Below the pieces are notes generated by a model. It was not told where the DNA came from and did no database searches. It saw nothing but the letters and a program-made list of their open reading frames with translations. A program made the position numbers and the translations under genes. Below are positions 38,428-45,992 of a stretch of DNA of 64,000 nucleotides, one piece after another. This DNA is from Haliscomenobacter sp. (lineage in GTDB: Bacteria; Bacteroidota; Bacteroidia; Chitinophagales; Saprospiraceae). The stretch covers positions 505,819-569,818 of the forward strand of contig JADJPL010000004.1 in the NCBI GenBank assembly GCA_016713275.1, given 5' to 3'. Every line of letters starts with the position of its first letter. Position 1 is the first letter of the stretch.

Positions 38428-39321
38428 CTAATCCTCATACAACTGTCCCTGCTTGTACGCGCCCATGATCTTAAGTTCGTGGGTGAGGGGGCGGATCGCA
38501 TCGATTGCCTGATCGTACCCTACGTTCCCTTCTACTACAAAATCGATGAAAAACAGGTATTCCCACGGTTTGCCGATAATGGGGGCCGACTGGATTTTGG
38601 TGAGGTTGACCCCGTAGGCGGCGAGAACGGCGAGCACTTTATACAGGCTGCCGACGGTGTGTCCGGTGGCGAAGCTGATCGATACTTTATCTGCTCCGGC
38701 TACGGGCTGAGCGGCGTCTTCATGAGCGAGGACCAGGAAGCGGGTAAAATTGAGTTTATTCGTCTCGATACTGGGGGCCAGGATCTCCATGCCGTACATG
38801 GACGCAGCCATAGCGCTGGCGATGGCCCCAATGCCTTTTAGTCCTTTTGACTGGATATTGTAAGCCGCCAGGGCGGTATCTTCGATCTCGATCAACCGGA
38901 TATGCGGAAATTGCTGGAAATACTCGCGGCACTGGTCGAGCGCGATGGGATGCGAATGCACTTCGGTCAGATCCTGGATCGACTGACCGGGGAGGGCCAT
39001 CAGGTTTTGTTTGATGCGCAAGTATACTTCTCCAATGATTTTCAGGGAAGCCTGGTTCAACAGTTTGTAGTTGGCCATCAGACTGCCCGCGAGGGTGTTT
39101 TCGATGGCCATCAGCCCGGTATCTACGCCGTCTTTTTCCACGAGCCGGCGGACCAGTTCGTTGAACGTCAGGGCGGGAACGATATCCAGCGGCCTGCCGT
39201 CGAAGCAGAAACGAGCGGCGATATCGTGAAATGCTCCGGGGTAGCCCTGGATGCAGACCCGCAGCGGCTCGGGCTCCGCGCCGGCGGCAATGGGAGAAGG
39301 TTCGGGTAAAGAAGAGAACAT
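38428..39321 (-). CDS. pheA: Prephenate dehydratase with ACT domain
   Basis: Converts prephenate to phenylpyruvate. The catalytic domain begins VCIQGYPGAFHDIAARFC, contains LMAIENTLAGSLMANYKLLN and the essential Thr-Arg-Phe of LNFTRFLVLAHED. A C-terminal ACT domain follows (VSISFATGHTVGSLYKVLAV, then VNLTKIQSAPIIGKPWEY). The Phe-binding ESRP motif of enterobacterial enzymes reads QSAP here. No chorismate mutase domain is present; that activity sits on the DAHP synthase. First structural gene of the aromatic operon, 22 nt after a regulated terminator. The start at 39319-39321 has no strong Shine-Dalgarno, as is usual in Bacteroidota. Confidence 0.94.
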   Translation of the reverse strand: MFSSLPEPSPIAAGAEPEPLRVCIQGYPGAFHDIAARFCFDGRPLDIVPALTFNELVRRLVEKDGVDTGLMAIENTLAGSLMANYKLLNQASLKIIGEVYLRIKQNLMALPGQSIQDLTEVHSHPIALDQCREYFQQFPHIRLIEIEDTALAAYNIQSKGLKGIGAIASAMAASMYGMEILAPSIETNKLNFTRFLVLAHEDAAQPVAGADKVSISFATGHTVGSLYKVLAVLAAYGVNLTKIQSAPIIGKPWEYLFFIDFVVEGNVGYDQAIDAIRPLTHELKIMGAYKQGQLYED

Positions 39322-39343
39322 GCGCTATGCAGTTTAAGTGAAC

Positions 39344-39369
39344 AAAAAAGTCCCGGCGATGCGGGACTT
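39344..39369 (-). terminator. Attenuator terminator before pheA
   Basis: On the minus strand AAGTCCCG (39369-39362), loop CATCGC, CGGGACTT (39355-39348), then further T. Its 5' arm overlaps the 3' arm of the antiterminator 39363-39410, so the two hairpins exclude each other. It ends 22 nt before the pheA start. Confidence 0.8.
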
Positions 39370-39410
39370 CCAGAACGAAAGGCGGCAAACCGCCCGGAGC
39401 TGGAAGTCCC
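39363..39410 (-). promoter_or_regulatory. Antiterminator hairpin of the pheA leader
   Basis: GGGACTTCCAG (39410-39400) pairs perfectly over 11 bp with CTGGAAGTCCC (39373-39363). A small GGCGG-tttg-CCGCC hairpin lies inside. The 5' arm begins at the base next to the leader peptide stop codon, so a ribosome that reaches that stop would cover it and let the terminator form. A ribosome stalled at the upstream Phe/Tyr codons would leave it free. Confidence 0.78.
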
Positions 39411-39485
39411 TCAGGAGCCGTTGAAATAAAAATAAAAACCAAAAACGCTCGAACCGGCAACGAACCGGTCAGGGTGATGCTTCAT
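39411..39485 (-). CDS. pheL-like: Phe/Tyr-rich leader peptide of the pheA operon
   Basis: A 24-codon frame on the minus strand: ATG 39485-39483, TGA 39413-39411. It begins MKHHPDRF and ends VFGFYFYFNGS. Five Phe (residues 8, 15, 17, 19, 21) and two Tyr (18, 20) are present; six of these seven lie within seven consecutive codons. The stop is immediately followed by the 5' arm of the antiterminator. This is the geometry of amino-acid attenuation: low charged tRNA-Phe/Tyr stalls the ribosome and favours readthrough into pheA. No strong Shine-Dalgarno is seen. The function is inferred from sequence architecture alone, which is very specific. Confidence 0.82.
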   Translation of the reverse strand: MKHHPDRFVAGSSVFGFYFYFNGS

Positions 39486-39539
39486 ATTTGGTTTTGGTTT
39501 GGGAGGGCCGGCGCGCAAACGCCTCCCTCGGGTTAGGGC

Positions 39540-39564
39540 AAAAAAAAAGTCCCGTTTCCGGGAC
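39540..39564 (-). terminator. Upstream terminator in the pheA leader
   Basis: On the minus strand GTCCCG, GAAA tetraloop, CGGGAC, then nine T (39548-39540). The stem repeats the sequence of the downstream attenuator stem. It lies between the promoter and the second leader peptide and must be read through for pheA expression. I found no clear antiterminator for it. Confidence 0.75.
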
Positions 39565-39579
39565 CCTTTCTTTTATCTT

Positions 39580-39657
39580 TCAGCTGCCTGAACAACAAAA
39601 TCCAGCAATCCCTTTACGGTTGGCCGTAAAAGTAAAAGCTGAAAAAATAATATCCAT
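39580..39657 (-). CDS. Candidate first leader peptide (Phe-containing)
   Basis: A 25-codon frame, ATG 39657-39655 to TGA 39582-39580, beginning MDIIFSAFTFTANRKG and ending GFCCSGS. Four Phe occur (residues 5, 8, 10, 20). It starts about 40 nt downstream of the -7 box and ends 16 nt before the upstream terminator stem. CTTTTACGG and CCGTAAAGG around its Phe codons form a hairpin. It resembles an attenuator leader, but no antiterminator pairing could be found, so it may instead be a chance frame. Confidence 0.45.
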   Translation of the reverse strand: MDIIFSAFTFTANRKGIAGFCCSGS

Positions 39658-39697
39658 TGTTGCTTGCAGCGTGCATAGATTCGAAGCGTTATGCGGC

Positions 39698-39727
39698 AAA
39701 CCTAAAGATTAATCCAGGGATGAGCAA
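39698..39727 (-). promoter_or_regulatory. Bacteroidota-type promoter of the aromatic operon
   Basis: On the minus strand TTG (39727-39725), 19 nt, then TAGGTTTG (39705-39698): an exact -33/-7 match. Transcription would start near 39691 and give a leader of about 370 nt before pheA. Confidence 0.72.
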
Positions 39728-39762
39728 AAAAACCGCACACATTTTTTCAAGTTTTTTCAACA

Positions 39763-39849
39763 GGGCTGTCTCAAAAGGTCGGTCTTGCCCCTGGCCGCCA
39801 AAAAATAGTTTCCTGCCGGTGGCAAAGACTGGTCTTTTGAGACAGCCCC
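39763..39849. repeat. Inverted-repeat MITE-like element (87 bp)
   Basis: GGGCTGTCTCAAAAGGTC (39763-39780) and its inverted copy inside GGTCTTTTGAGACAGCCCC (39831-39849) flank a short GC-richer interior. Same family as the elements at 4606, 7047, 34890 and 60749. Confidence 0.75.
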
Positions 39850-39920
39850 AGGATGGAAAGGAGACAAACCTAAAAGTTCCCAATATTCTCTTAAATTAGC
39901 GCCAAACGAATCCAACCGGC

Positions 39921-40832
39921 ATGAGAATCCTATCCTTCTTCTTTTTTTGGTGGGTAATTGCACATCAGCTTTTTGCCCAGGCGCCTGTGACCAACCTGTA
40001 CCTGTTCGACCTGCGCCGTCAGGGGGACACGTTATTTCAGTTTGTCAAACCGCGGTATCTGACCTACTTTAACGCCAACGGATACAACAACCACCCGTTC
40101 TTCGCGTCCGCCGACGAAGTGTATTTTTCTTCCCAAAATCCTCAGGATGAACAACCGGATATCGTTCGGGTCTCTCTTCGGGACAGCAGCCTGATCAAGC
40201 TCACCAACACCTACGAAGGAGAGTATTCTCCCAGGAAGCCTTATTTTGAGTATTCCAACTACTATATCGTACGCATGGAATTTCTCGGCCAGGACACGCT
40301 TATCCGGCTTTGGCAGGTGCCCAATTCGGGGTTTGGAGGTACAGGATCGCATCCGGTATTCCAGAATTACACGAATGTGGGGTACTACGAGTTTATCACG
40401 CAACGCCTGGTAGCCCTGCACCTCAACGACACGCCCAACACCCTCGCCCTGGGTATTCCGGAGACCGACAACGTCACACCGATTGCTTACCATATTGGCC
40501 GTTGTTTCCGTTTACTACCTTTTACCAATAACCTCATTTACCTTCAGAAAAGCAGCACCGGTGAAAAACCGATGCTCATGAGCATCGACCTCCGGAGTTC
40601 CGTTAACCGGCCGCCTGCCGTCCCGCTCGTCGAATCGATTGCCAATAGCGAAGACTTTGCTCTGCTCAACGACGGCACCATCCTCATGGCTGCCGGAAGC
40701 AAGCTCTACAAATTCAAGCCTAAAGCCGACCGGACCTGGGTGCAAATCGCCGACTTTGCCGAGCACAACCTCACCAAAATCACCCGGATGGAGGTCAACC
40801 GCGAAAACAACCGGATCATTCTCGTCAATTAA
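39921..40832 (+). CDS. Secreted TolB/WD40-like propeller protein of unknown function
   Basis: 303 residues with a signal peptide (ILSFFFFWWVIAHQLFAQ). The body reads as a propeller: ASADEVYFSSQNPQDEQPDI, VSLRDSSLIKLTNTYEGEYS, then PRKPYFEYSNYYIVRMEF, and later NDGTILMAAGSKLYKFKP. The pattern of reading values, converting units and reporting lines is typical of periplasmic TolB-like proteins. No catalytic motif is visible. It ends 31 nt before the dipeptide epimerase start in the same direction, so the two may be co-transcribed, possibly in cell-wall peptide turnover; that link is inference. Confidence 0.7.
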   Translation: MRILSFFFFWWVIAHQLFAQAPVTNLYLFDLRRQGDTLFQFVKPRYLTYFNANGYNNHPFFASADEVYFSSQNPQDEQPDIVRVSLRDSSLIKLTNTYEGEYSPRKPYFEYSNYYIVRMEFLGQDTLIRLWQVPNSGFGGTGSHPVFQNYTNVGYYEFITQRLVALHLNDTPNTLALGIPETDNVTPIAYHIGRCFRLLPFTNNLIYLQKSSTGEKPMLMSIDLRSSVNRPPAVPLVESIANSEDFALLNDGTILMAAGSKLYKFKPKADRTWVQIADFAEHNLTKITRMEVNRENNRIILVN

Positions 40833-40863
40833 CCGTCTTTTCCGGATCAAACACGTTGCTTAT

Positions 40864-41889
40864 ATGCGTCTTTTTATCCATACGCACGACTTGCTGCTGC
40901 GCCATACCTTCCGCATCGCCCATGGCGCCAGAGACATTCAGCCGACGATGATCGTTGGCCTGCAGGAAGGAGAACACCTCGGACTGGGCGAGGCTACAGC
41001 CACCTCCTATTACGGGCTCACGTTGGGCCAGATGGTGGTCACCCTGGAGCGGCTTCGTCCGGCAATCGAGAATACGCCTTTGGAAAGCCCCGAACAATAC
41101 TGGGAGGCACTGCGGCCTTACCTACAGGACCACCCCTTTGAGCAATGCGCCCTGGATGTTGCCGCGCACGACCTGTTCGCCCGGCTGCAGGGAAAGCCCC
41201 TTTACGAGCTCTGGGGCTTGTCCACCGACCATAACCCCCTGACCAACTACACCATCGGCATCGGCCCCGTGGAGGAAATGATCGAGCGGATCAAGGAAAA
41301 ACCCTGGCCGGTGTATAAAATCAAGCTGGGCACGGACAACGACCTCGGCCTCCTTCGCGAACTCCGCAAACACACCAACTCGTTTTTCCGCGTCGATGCC
41401 AACACGGCCTGGACGGCCGACCAAACCCTGGAATATGCTCCCGAGCTGATGAAACTGGGCGTCGAATTCATCGAACAGCCCCTCAAACCCGGAGATTGGG
41501 AAGGCCAACGCCGCTTGTTCGAGCAATGCCCCCTCCCCATTATTGCCGACGAAAGCTGTCAGCGCGAAACCGACGTAAGCCGCTGCCATACCTATTTCCA
41601 CGGAATCAACATCAAACTCATGAAGTGCGGAGGGCTCACCCCCGCCCGCCGGATGATTCAACACGCCCGGGAACTCGGCATGAAGGTCATGGTGGGCTGC
41701 ATGACGGAATCCACCGTTGGCGTTTCCGCCATCGCGCACCTCCTCCCCCTGCTCGACTACGTCGACATGGACGGCCCCCTGCTCCTCAAGGAGGATATCG
41801 CCATTGGCGTCACCATGCACGAAGGAAAAGTCTTCTATCCTCCGGTCAATGGCGCCGGAGCGGAGCTGGTATTTGATATGATGAGCTGA
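40864..41889 (+). CDS. Dipeptide epimerase (L-Ala-D/L-Glu epimerase type, enolase superfamily)
   Basis: 341 residues from ATG 40864; the frame opens further upstream only by overlapping the previous gene. Superfamily active-site residues are in order: the base Lys in YKIKLGTDND, metal ligands Asp (FRVDANTAWT), Glu (VEFIEQPLKPG) and Asp (IIADESCQ), and the second base Lys in INIKLMKCGG. The mandelate-racemase/muconate-lactonising N-cap is HTFRIAHGARDIQPTMIVGL. Such enzymes epimerise L-Ala-D-Glu from murein tripeptide or other dipeptides during recycling. Exact dipeptide specificity cannot be read from sequence. Confidence 0.88.
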   Translation: MRLFIHTHDLLLRHTFRIAHGARDIQPTMIVGLQEGEHLGLGEATATSYYGLTLGQMVVTLERLRPAIENTPLESPEQYWEALRPYLQDHPFEQCALDVAAHDLFARLQGKPLYELWGLSTDHNPLTNYTIGIGPVEEMIERIKEKPWPVYKIKLGTDNDLGLLRELRKHTNSFFRVDANTAWTADQTLEYAPELMKLGVEFIEQPLKPGDWEGQRRLFEQCPLPIIADESCQRETDVSRCHTYFHGINIKLMKCGGLTPARRMIQHARELGMKVMVGCMTESTVGVSAIAHLLPLLDYVDMDGPLLLKEDIAIGVTMHEGKVFYPPVNGAGAELVFDMMS

Positions 41890-41930
41890 TTTTTAGGGAG
41901 CAGGGAGCAATTTGTCCACTCCTCCCTGCT

Positions 41931-41986
41931 TTCCTCTACATCCTCTACATCCTCTACATCCTATACATCCTCTACATCCTATACAC
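41931..41986. repeat. 9-bp tandem array (CATCCTCTA)n
   Basis: Six copies of CATCCTCTA/CATCCTATA between the epimerase and the next gene; the unit is the reverse complement of the array at 36205. Confidence 0.9.
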
Positions 41987-41995
41987 CCCTAACCC

Positions 41996-42973
41996 ATGCC
42001 CCTACCCTTCTCCGGCACGGCTTACCTGGGCATCCCTTTTCTGCCTGAATTCCAAGCGCTGGTTTGGGAAGGGATTGGGCTATATGGCGGGCATTACGGA
42101 GGATCCCGGCGGTCCAGTCTCGCGCCACCAGTATACGAGGAGGCGGAAGCCCGCCTTGCTGCATTCGCCGGGTCGGAGGCTGCCCTGACCCTGTCCTCCG
42201 GGACGTTAGCGGGGCAGTTGCTGGTCAAGGTCTTGCAGCAGGAAACCCAACTGGAACTGGCGCCCGGGGTGCATCCGGCACTGTGGACCGATCACGGGGC
42301 TGTTTCCAATTCCTGGGAAGCATGGGCAGAACGGGTTGTTGCGATGAGCCGGGAACCAGGCCCTCCGCTCGCGTTGTTGTGCAATTCAGTAGATCCGCTG
42401 GGCGTATTTCCCTACGACCTTTCCTTTCTTGCCGCCTTGCAGCCCCGGCGCCGCGTGGTATTGGTCGTGGACGATTCCCACGGCTTTTTGCTGCTTGGCC
42501 CCAAAGGCAGAGGGGCGTACCCTCTCATCGCGACGCTCCCCGGAATCGAGGCTCTGGTTGTCAGTTCCCTGGGGAAAGCGGGGGGTATTCCGGCAGGCGC
42601 CGTTCTCGGCCCGGAGTATTGGATAGAACAAATCCGGAAAAGCCCCTTTTTTGGAGGCGCATCTCCCGCTCCGCCAGCCTACCTGCATGCGTTTCTAAAC
42701 GCAGGAGAGATCTATCAGACCCAACGGCAGCAGTTGAACGCCAACCTGGACTTTTTCATTCAACGCCTTCCTCACCCCGGGCAATTCCGCTTTTTCCCCG
42801 GTTTCCCTGCTTTCCGCTGCCTCGATCCCGACCTCCCTTCCCGACTGGAAAACCGGCAAATCCGCATTTCCTCCCTCTCCTACCCCACCCCTGACGATCC
42901 GTTAACCCACCGGATTGTAATCACCAGCCTGCATACCAAAGAAGATCTGGAGCAGGTTCTGGAGGGGGTATAA
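41996..42973 (+). CDS. BioF-like PLP-dependent enzyme (alpha-oxoamine synthase/aminotransferase fold, short)
   Basis: 325 residues, shorter than 8-amino-7-oxononanoate synthase (about 385). Fold-type I features: YGGHYGGSRRSSLAPPVYEE (substrate gate), AALTLSSGTLAGQLLVKVLQ, the PLP-pyridine Asp/His in VDDSHGFLLLGPKGRG and the internal aldimine Lys in VSSLGKAGGIPAGAVLG. The spacing DDSHG to GK is that of BioF/KBL enzymes, but the N-terminal about 40 residues and some insertions are missing. The reaction is therefore uncertain: KAPA synthase, glycine C-acetyltransferase or an aminotransferase are all possible. No biotin genes are adjacent. Confidence 0.7.
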   Translation: MPLPFSGTAYLGIPFLPEFQALVWEGIGLYGGHYGGSRRSSLAPPVYEEAEARLAAFAGSEAALTLSSGTLAGQLLVKVLQQETQLELAPGVHPALWTDHGAVSNSWEAWAERVVAMSREPGPPLALLCNSVDPLGVFPYDLSFLAALQPRRRVVLVVDDSHGFLLLGPKGRGAYPLIATLPGIEALVVSSLGKAGGIPAGAVLGPEYWIEQIRKSPFFGGASPAPPAYLHAFLNAGEIYQTQRQQLNANLDFFIQRLPHPGQFRFFPGFPAFRCLDPDLPSRLENRQIRISSLSYPTPDDPLTHRIVITSLHTKEDLEQVLEGV

Positions 42974-43226
42974 GTTGCGAGGTTGCGAAGTTACGGAGTT
43001 ACGGAGTTACGAGGTTACGGAGTTACGGAGTTACGAGGTTACGGAGTTACGGAGTTACGAAGTTACGGAGTTACGGAGTTACGGAGTTACGGAGTTACGG
43101 AGTTACGGAGTTACGAAGTTACGGAGTTACGGAGTTACGGAGTTACGGAGTTACGGAGTTACGGAGTTACGGAGTTCATCGCAACTTCGCAACCTCGCAA
43201 CCTCGCAACCTCGCAACCTCGCAACC
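42974..43226. repeat. 8-bp tandem array (GTTACGGA)n with inverted end
   Basis: About 25 copies of GTTACGGA with GTTACGAG/GTTACGAA variants fill the convergent gap. The array starts GTTGCGAGGTTGCGAAG and ends CTTCGCAACCTCGCAAC, so its two ends are inverted and the transcript could fold back. Open frames through it are repeat artefacts. Confidence 0.92.
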
Positions 43227-43234
43227 TAACCAAC

Positions 43235-45201
43235 TTAAAGCTCCCGAAACCTGGAAACCAGGATCCGCCAGTCCATGTCCACGGAATAGTCTTTGGCGTA
43301 GAGGAAATTGAGGCGGTGGATGGCGCCTGGATGGCGCAGGCTTTCCGGTAGTTCGGCGGCAGGATGAAGGACGCCGGGGCGGATTTTGGGCAAGTCGGAG
43401 GAGGGCTCGCCATCGGGACAATATCCCACCCAGCTGTACCTGCCCAGAGCGACAGCGGCGAGGTTGCTTAAGAACCGCAGGAAGCGGCGTTGAATCAGAA
43501 GCTGAGCGGGCAGGGTAAGCAGCAAAACCAGTGCGATGAACAGGTCGAACAGCCGTTTATTCCGCCGGTGGCGCGGCTCGTCGATGAGGTAGCGGATATC
43601 GATAGTGTAGAGGTCTCCGCTCCGGTTTTGGAGCTGCTCCCGATAATGCTCCAGCTTTCTTCCGGCACGATTTTATATTCCACTCCTGGTCCAAGCCGGG
43701 CCATCCACTGCATGATTTGCCCGGCGGGAATATCGCGCGAGCAAAAAATGAGTTCATCCACCCGGTATATGCGGACAATCTCTTCGAGTTGTTCTTCCCT
43801 GCCCAAGTATTCGCCGGGATCAGCGGGTTCGCCTGGGGCTGCCGTTCCGATATAGTTGACGTGTACCCCCGCTTTCCCCAACAATCCTTGCACCCGTTCG
43901 CTTTCCTTTGCCGATCCGACAATGACCAAATTTTTCGCTTTCTCCTGTCCGAGATTCAGATTTCGGAAACGCAGAAAGTGGGCTATGGCTCTTGTCAGGA
44001 GCGCAGTCCCCAGGGCCCAGGCCGTCCCGAGCAGGATCAGGGCCCTGGAAGTCCGGTATTCCTGGTCCAGGAATCCGTAAATCGCGGCGATCAGTACCAT
44101 TCCCCATACGATACCGCGCAGGGTGCGCGACAATGGGGCTTTGGCGTCATATCCTCCGCTGAAGAAGATCCCGACCAACCAAAGTGCGGTGTACAACAGG
44201 GCGTTGAAGTACAGAAAGGAAGTCGGATAATACCCTGGGTCGCCAAACCGGTATACCGCCCAGAGGTGCTTCAGCAGGGCCAGCCCACCGAAGAACAGCC
44301 CGGCATCCAAAACCGGCCAGGAGGCCCGGCGAAAACCGTTTCCCATTAGGGTAAGCCCTGCCCGGAAATAGATGGCGCATTGCAGCATCCAGACAAACCA
44401 ACGGGCCTGACGGCCCTGAAAGTGCTTACGGGCAAAAATGATCATCGCCTGGTAGAAGGTCTTAACGTAGTTCAGGCTCCCTTTTTTGGTGCTTTCCCCC
44501 TTGTAGTGGATGATGGTTGTTTCGGGGGAATAGGCATTTTTATACCCTGCCTGGACTAGACGGTAAGACAGGTCGATATCCTCCCCGTACATAAAAAACG
44601 CTTCGTCGAGCAACCCCGCTTTGTCCAGGGCAGCGCGCCGCAACCACATGAACGCCCCGGCAAGTACCTCTACTTCATGGGTTTGGTTTTCATCCAGAAA
44701 CCCCAGGTGGTAGCGGTTAAAGGTTTTGGAGCGGGGAAAAAGGCGGGAGAGGCCAAAGGTTTTGCAAAAAGCGACAAATGGGGTAGGAAACCCTCGTTTA
44801 GACTCGGGCAGGAATTTCCCGGCGCCATCGATCATTTTCACCCCCAAACCGCCTACGCCTGGGTGGTCCTCCATATAGCGGAAACAGCGGTCGAAGGTAT
44901 CTTCTTCCACGACGGTATCGGGGTTGAGCAGCAACACATAGGTACCGGAGGATTCGCGGATGGCTTGGTTATTAGCCTTGGCGAACCCCACATTTACGGT
45001 ATTGGCGATGAGGCGTACTTCGGGAAATTTTTCGCGGACCAGGGCGTTGGAGTCGTCGACCGAGTTGTTATCGACCACAAAAACCTCGACGCGCAGGTTG
45101 CCGGAGGCATTGCGCACCGATAACAACGCCTGCTCCAGAAAGTATTTGACGTTGTAGTTGACGATAACCACCGACAGATCGAACCGGCGCGATTCAGTCA
45201 T
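43235..45201 (-). CDS. Family 2 glycosyltransferase fused to a membrane domain and sugar-transferase-like tail (frameshift)
   Basis: About 655 residues restored. The GT-A domain reads LSVVIVNYNVKYFLEQALLS, FVVDNNSVDDSNALV, ANNQAIRESSGTYVLLLNPD (DXD-like) and GAFMWLRRAALDKAGLLDEA, a rhamnosyl/galactosyl-transferase type. After it come four to five TM helices (ALLYTALWLVGIFFSGG; GIVWGMVLIAAIYGFL). A nucleotide-binding-like segment (AKNLVIVGSAKESERVQGLL) follows, then LIDEPRHRRNKRLFDLFIAL, recalling the start of polyprenyl-phosphate sugar transferases. The frame breaks near 43612; the restored tail ends SRFREL at 43235. Probably acts in cell-surface polysaccharide synthesis. Confidence 0.82.
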
Positions 45202-45204
45202 GCA

Positions 45205-45820
45205 TCAATCTTCTTGCATTTTATAAGGAATCCGGGTGACGATCGACCGCCCCAGCGTCAGTTCGTCGGCGTATTCCAACTCGCCGCCAAAAGCCACGCC
45301 CCGGGCGATCGTGCTGATCTGAACCGGTTTGCCGCGCAGGAGTTTGGACAGGTAGAAGATCGTGGTTTCCCCTTCAATCGTTGGGCTAATCGCCATGATG
45401 AGTTCCCGGATGCCTCCGGCTTCCACCCGCCGGACCAGCGTATCGATGTTCAGATCTTGAGGCCCTATGCCCTCCAGTGGGGGAGATCACCCCGCCGAGC
45501 ACGTGGTATAGCCCCCGGAATTGCAGGGTGTCTTCGATCGCCATCACATCGCGGATGCTTTCCACGACGCACACCAGGCCCTGGTCGCGCCGGGTGTCCG
45601 AGCAAATCCCGCATACGGGCTCGTCGGCCAGGTTGCCGCACACGTCGCAGGATTTAATATGCTGCCGCATCTTGAGGATCGCTTCGGCAAACTGTTCGCT
45701 CACCTCCACCGGCCTGTTAACCAGATGGAGGGCCAGCCGCAACGCCGTTTTGCGGCCAATGCCCGGCAGGGTGGCGAAAGCCTGCACGGCCCCTTCGATG
45801 AGTTTGGATGAGAAATTCAT
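45205..45820 (-). CDS. recR: Recombination protein RecR (one-base frameshift)
   Basis: RecR works with RecF/RecO to load RecA at gaps. N-terminal HhH (TLPGIGRKTALRLALHLVNR), the zinc finger CDVCGNLADEPVCGICSD, and a Toprim domain (GLVCVVESIRDVMAIEDT; GIRELIMAISPTIEGETTIF; GVAFGGELEYADELTLGRSI) are all present. The frame breaks at 45478-45482: GATCTCCCCCACTGG has one C too many; with four C it reads HVLGGVISPLEGIGPQDLNI. Restored length is about 205 residues, the family norm. Single gene, divergent from the next. Confidence 0.94.
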
Positions 45821-45840
45821 GAACGCGAAAATAGGAAAAA

Positions 45841-45888
45841 GTGGATAGTGGTTAGTGGATAGTGGTTAGTGGTTAGTCGTTAGTGGGT
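45841..45888. repeat. 7-bp tandem array (GTGGATA/GTGGTTA)n
   Basis: About six copies of GTGGTTA/GTGGATA upstream of recR. Confidence 0.8.
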
Positions 45889-45992
45889 GGGGTTATTTTC
45901 TTGCATAGAATCCTATCTGATGCACTTGGGGGAAAGCGGATTTCTTTTTAATTTTAGAATGATAAAACTGACCTGTATCCAAACAAGAAAAC

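Noticed and set aside
42975..43351. Open frames encoding (TELRSYGV)n-type repeats
   Set aside because: They are translations of the 8-bp tandem array in every frame; a unit length of 8 not divisible by 3 gives the apparent peptide repeat by cycling frames.
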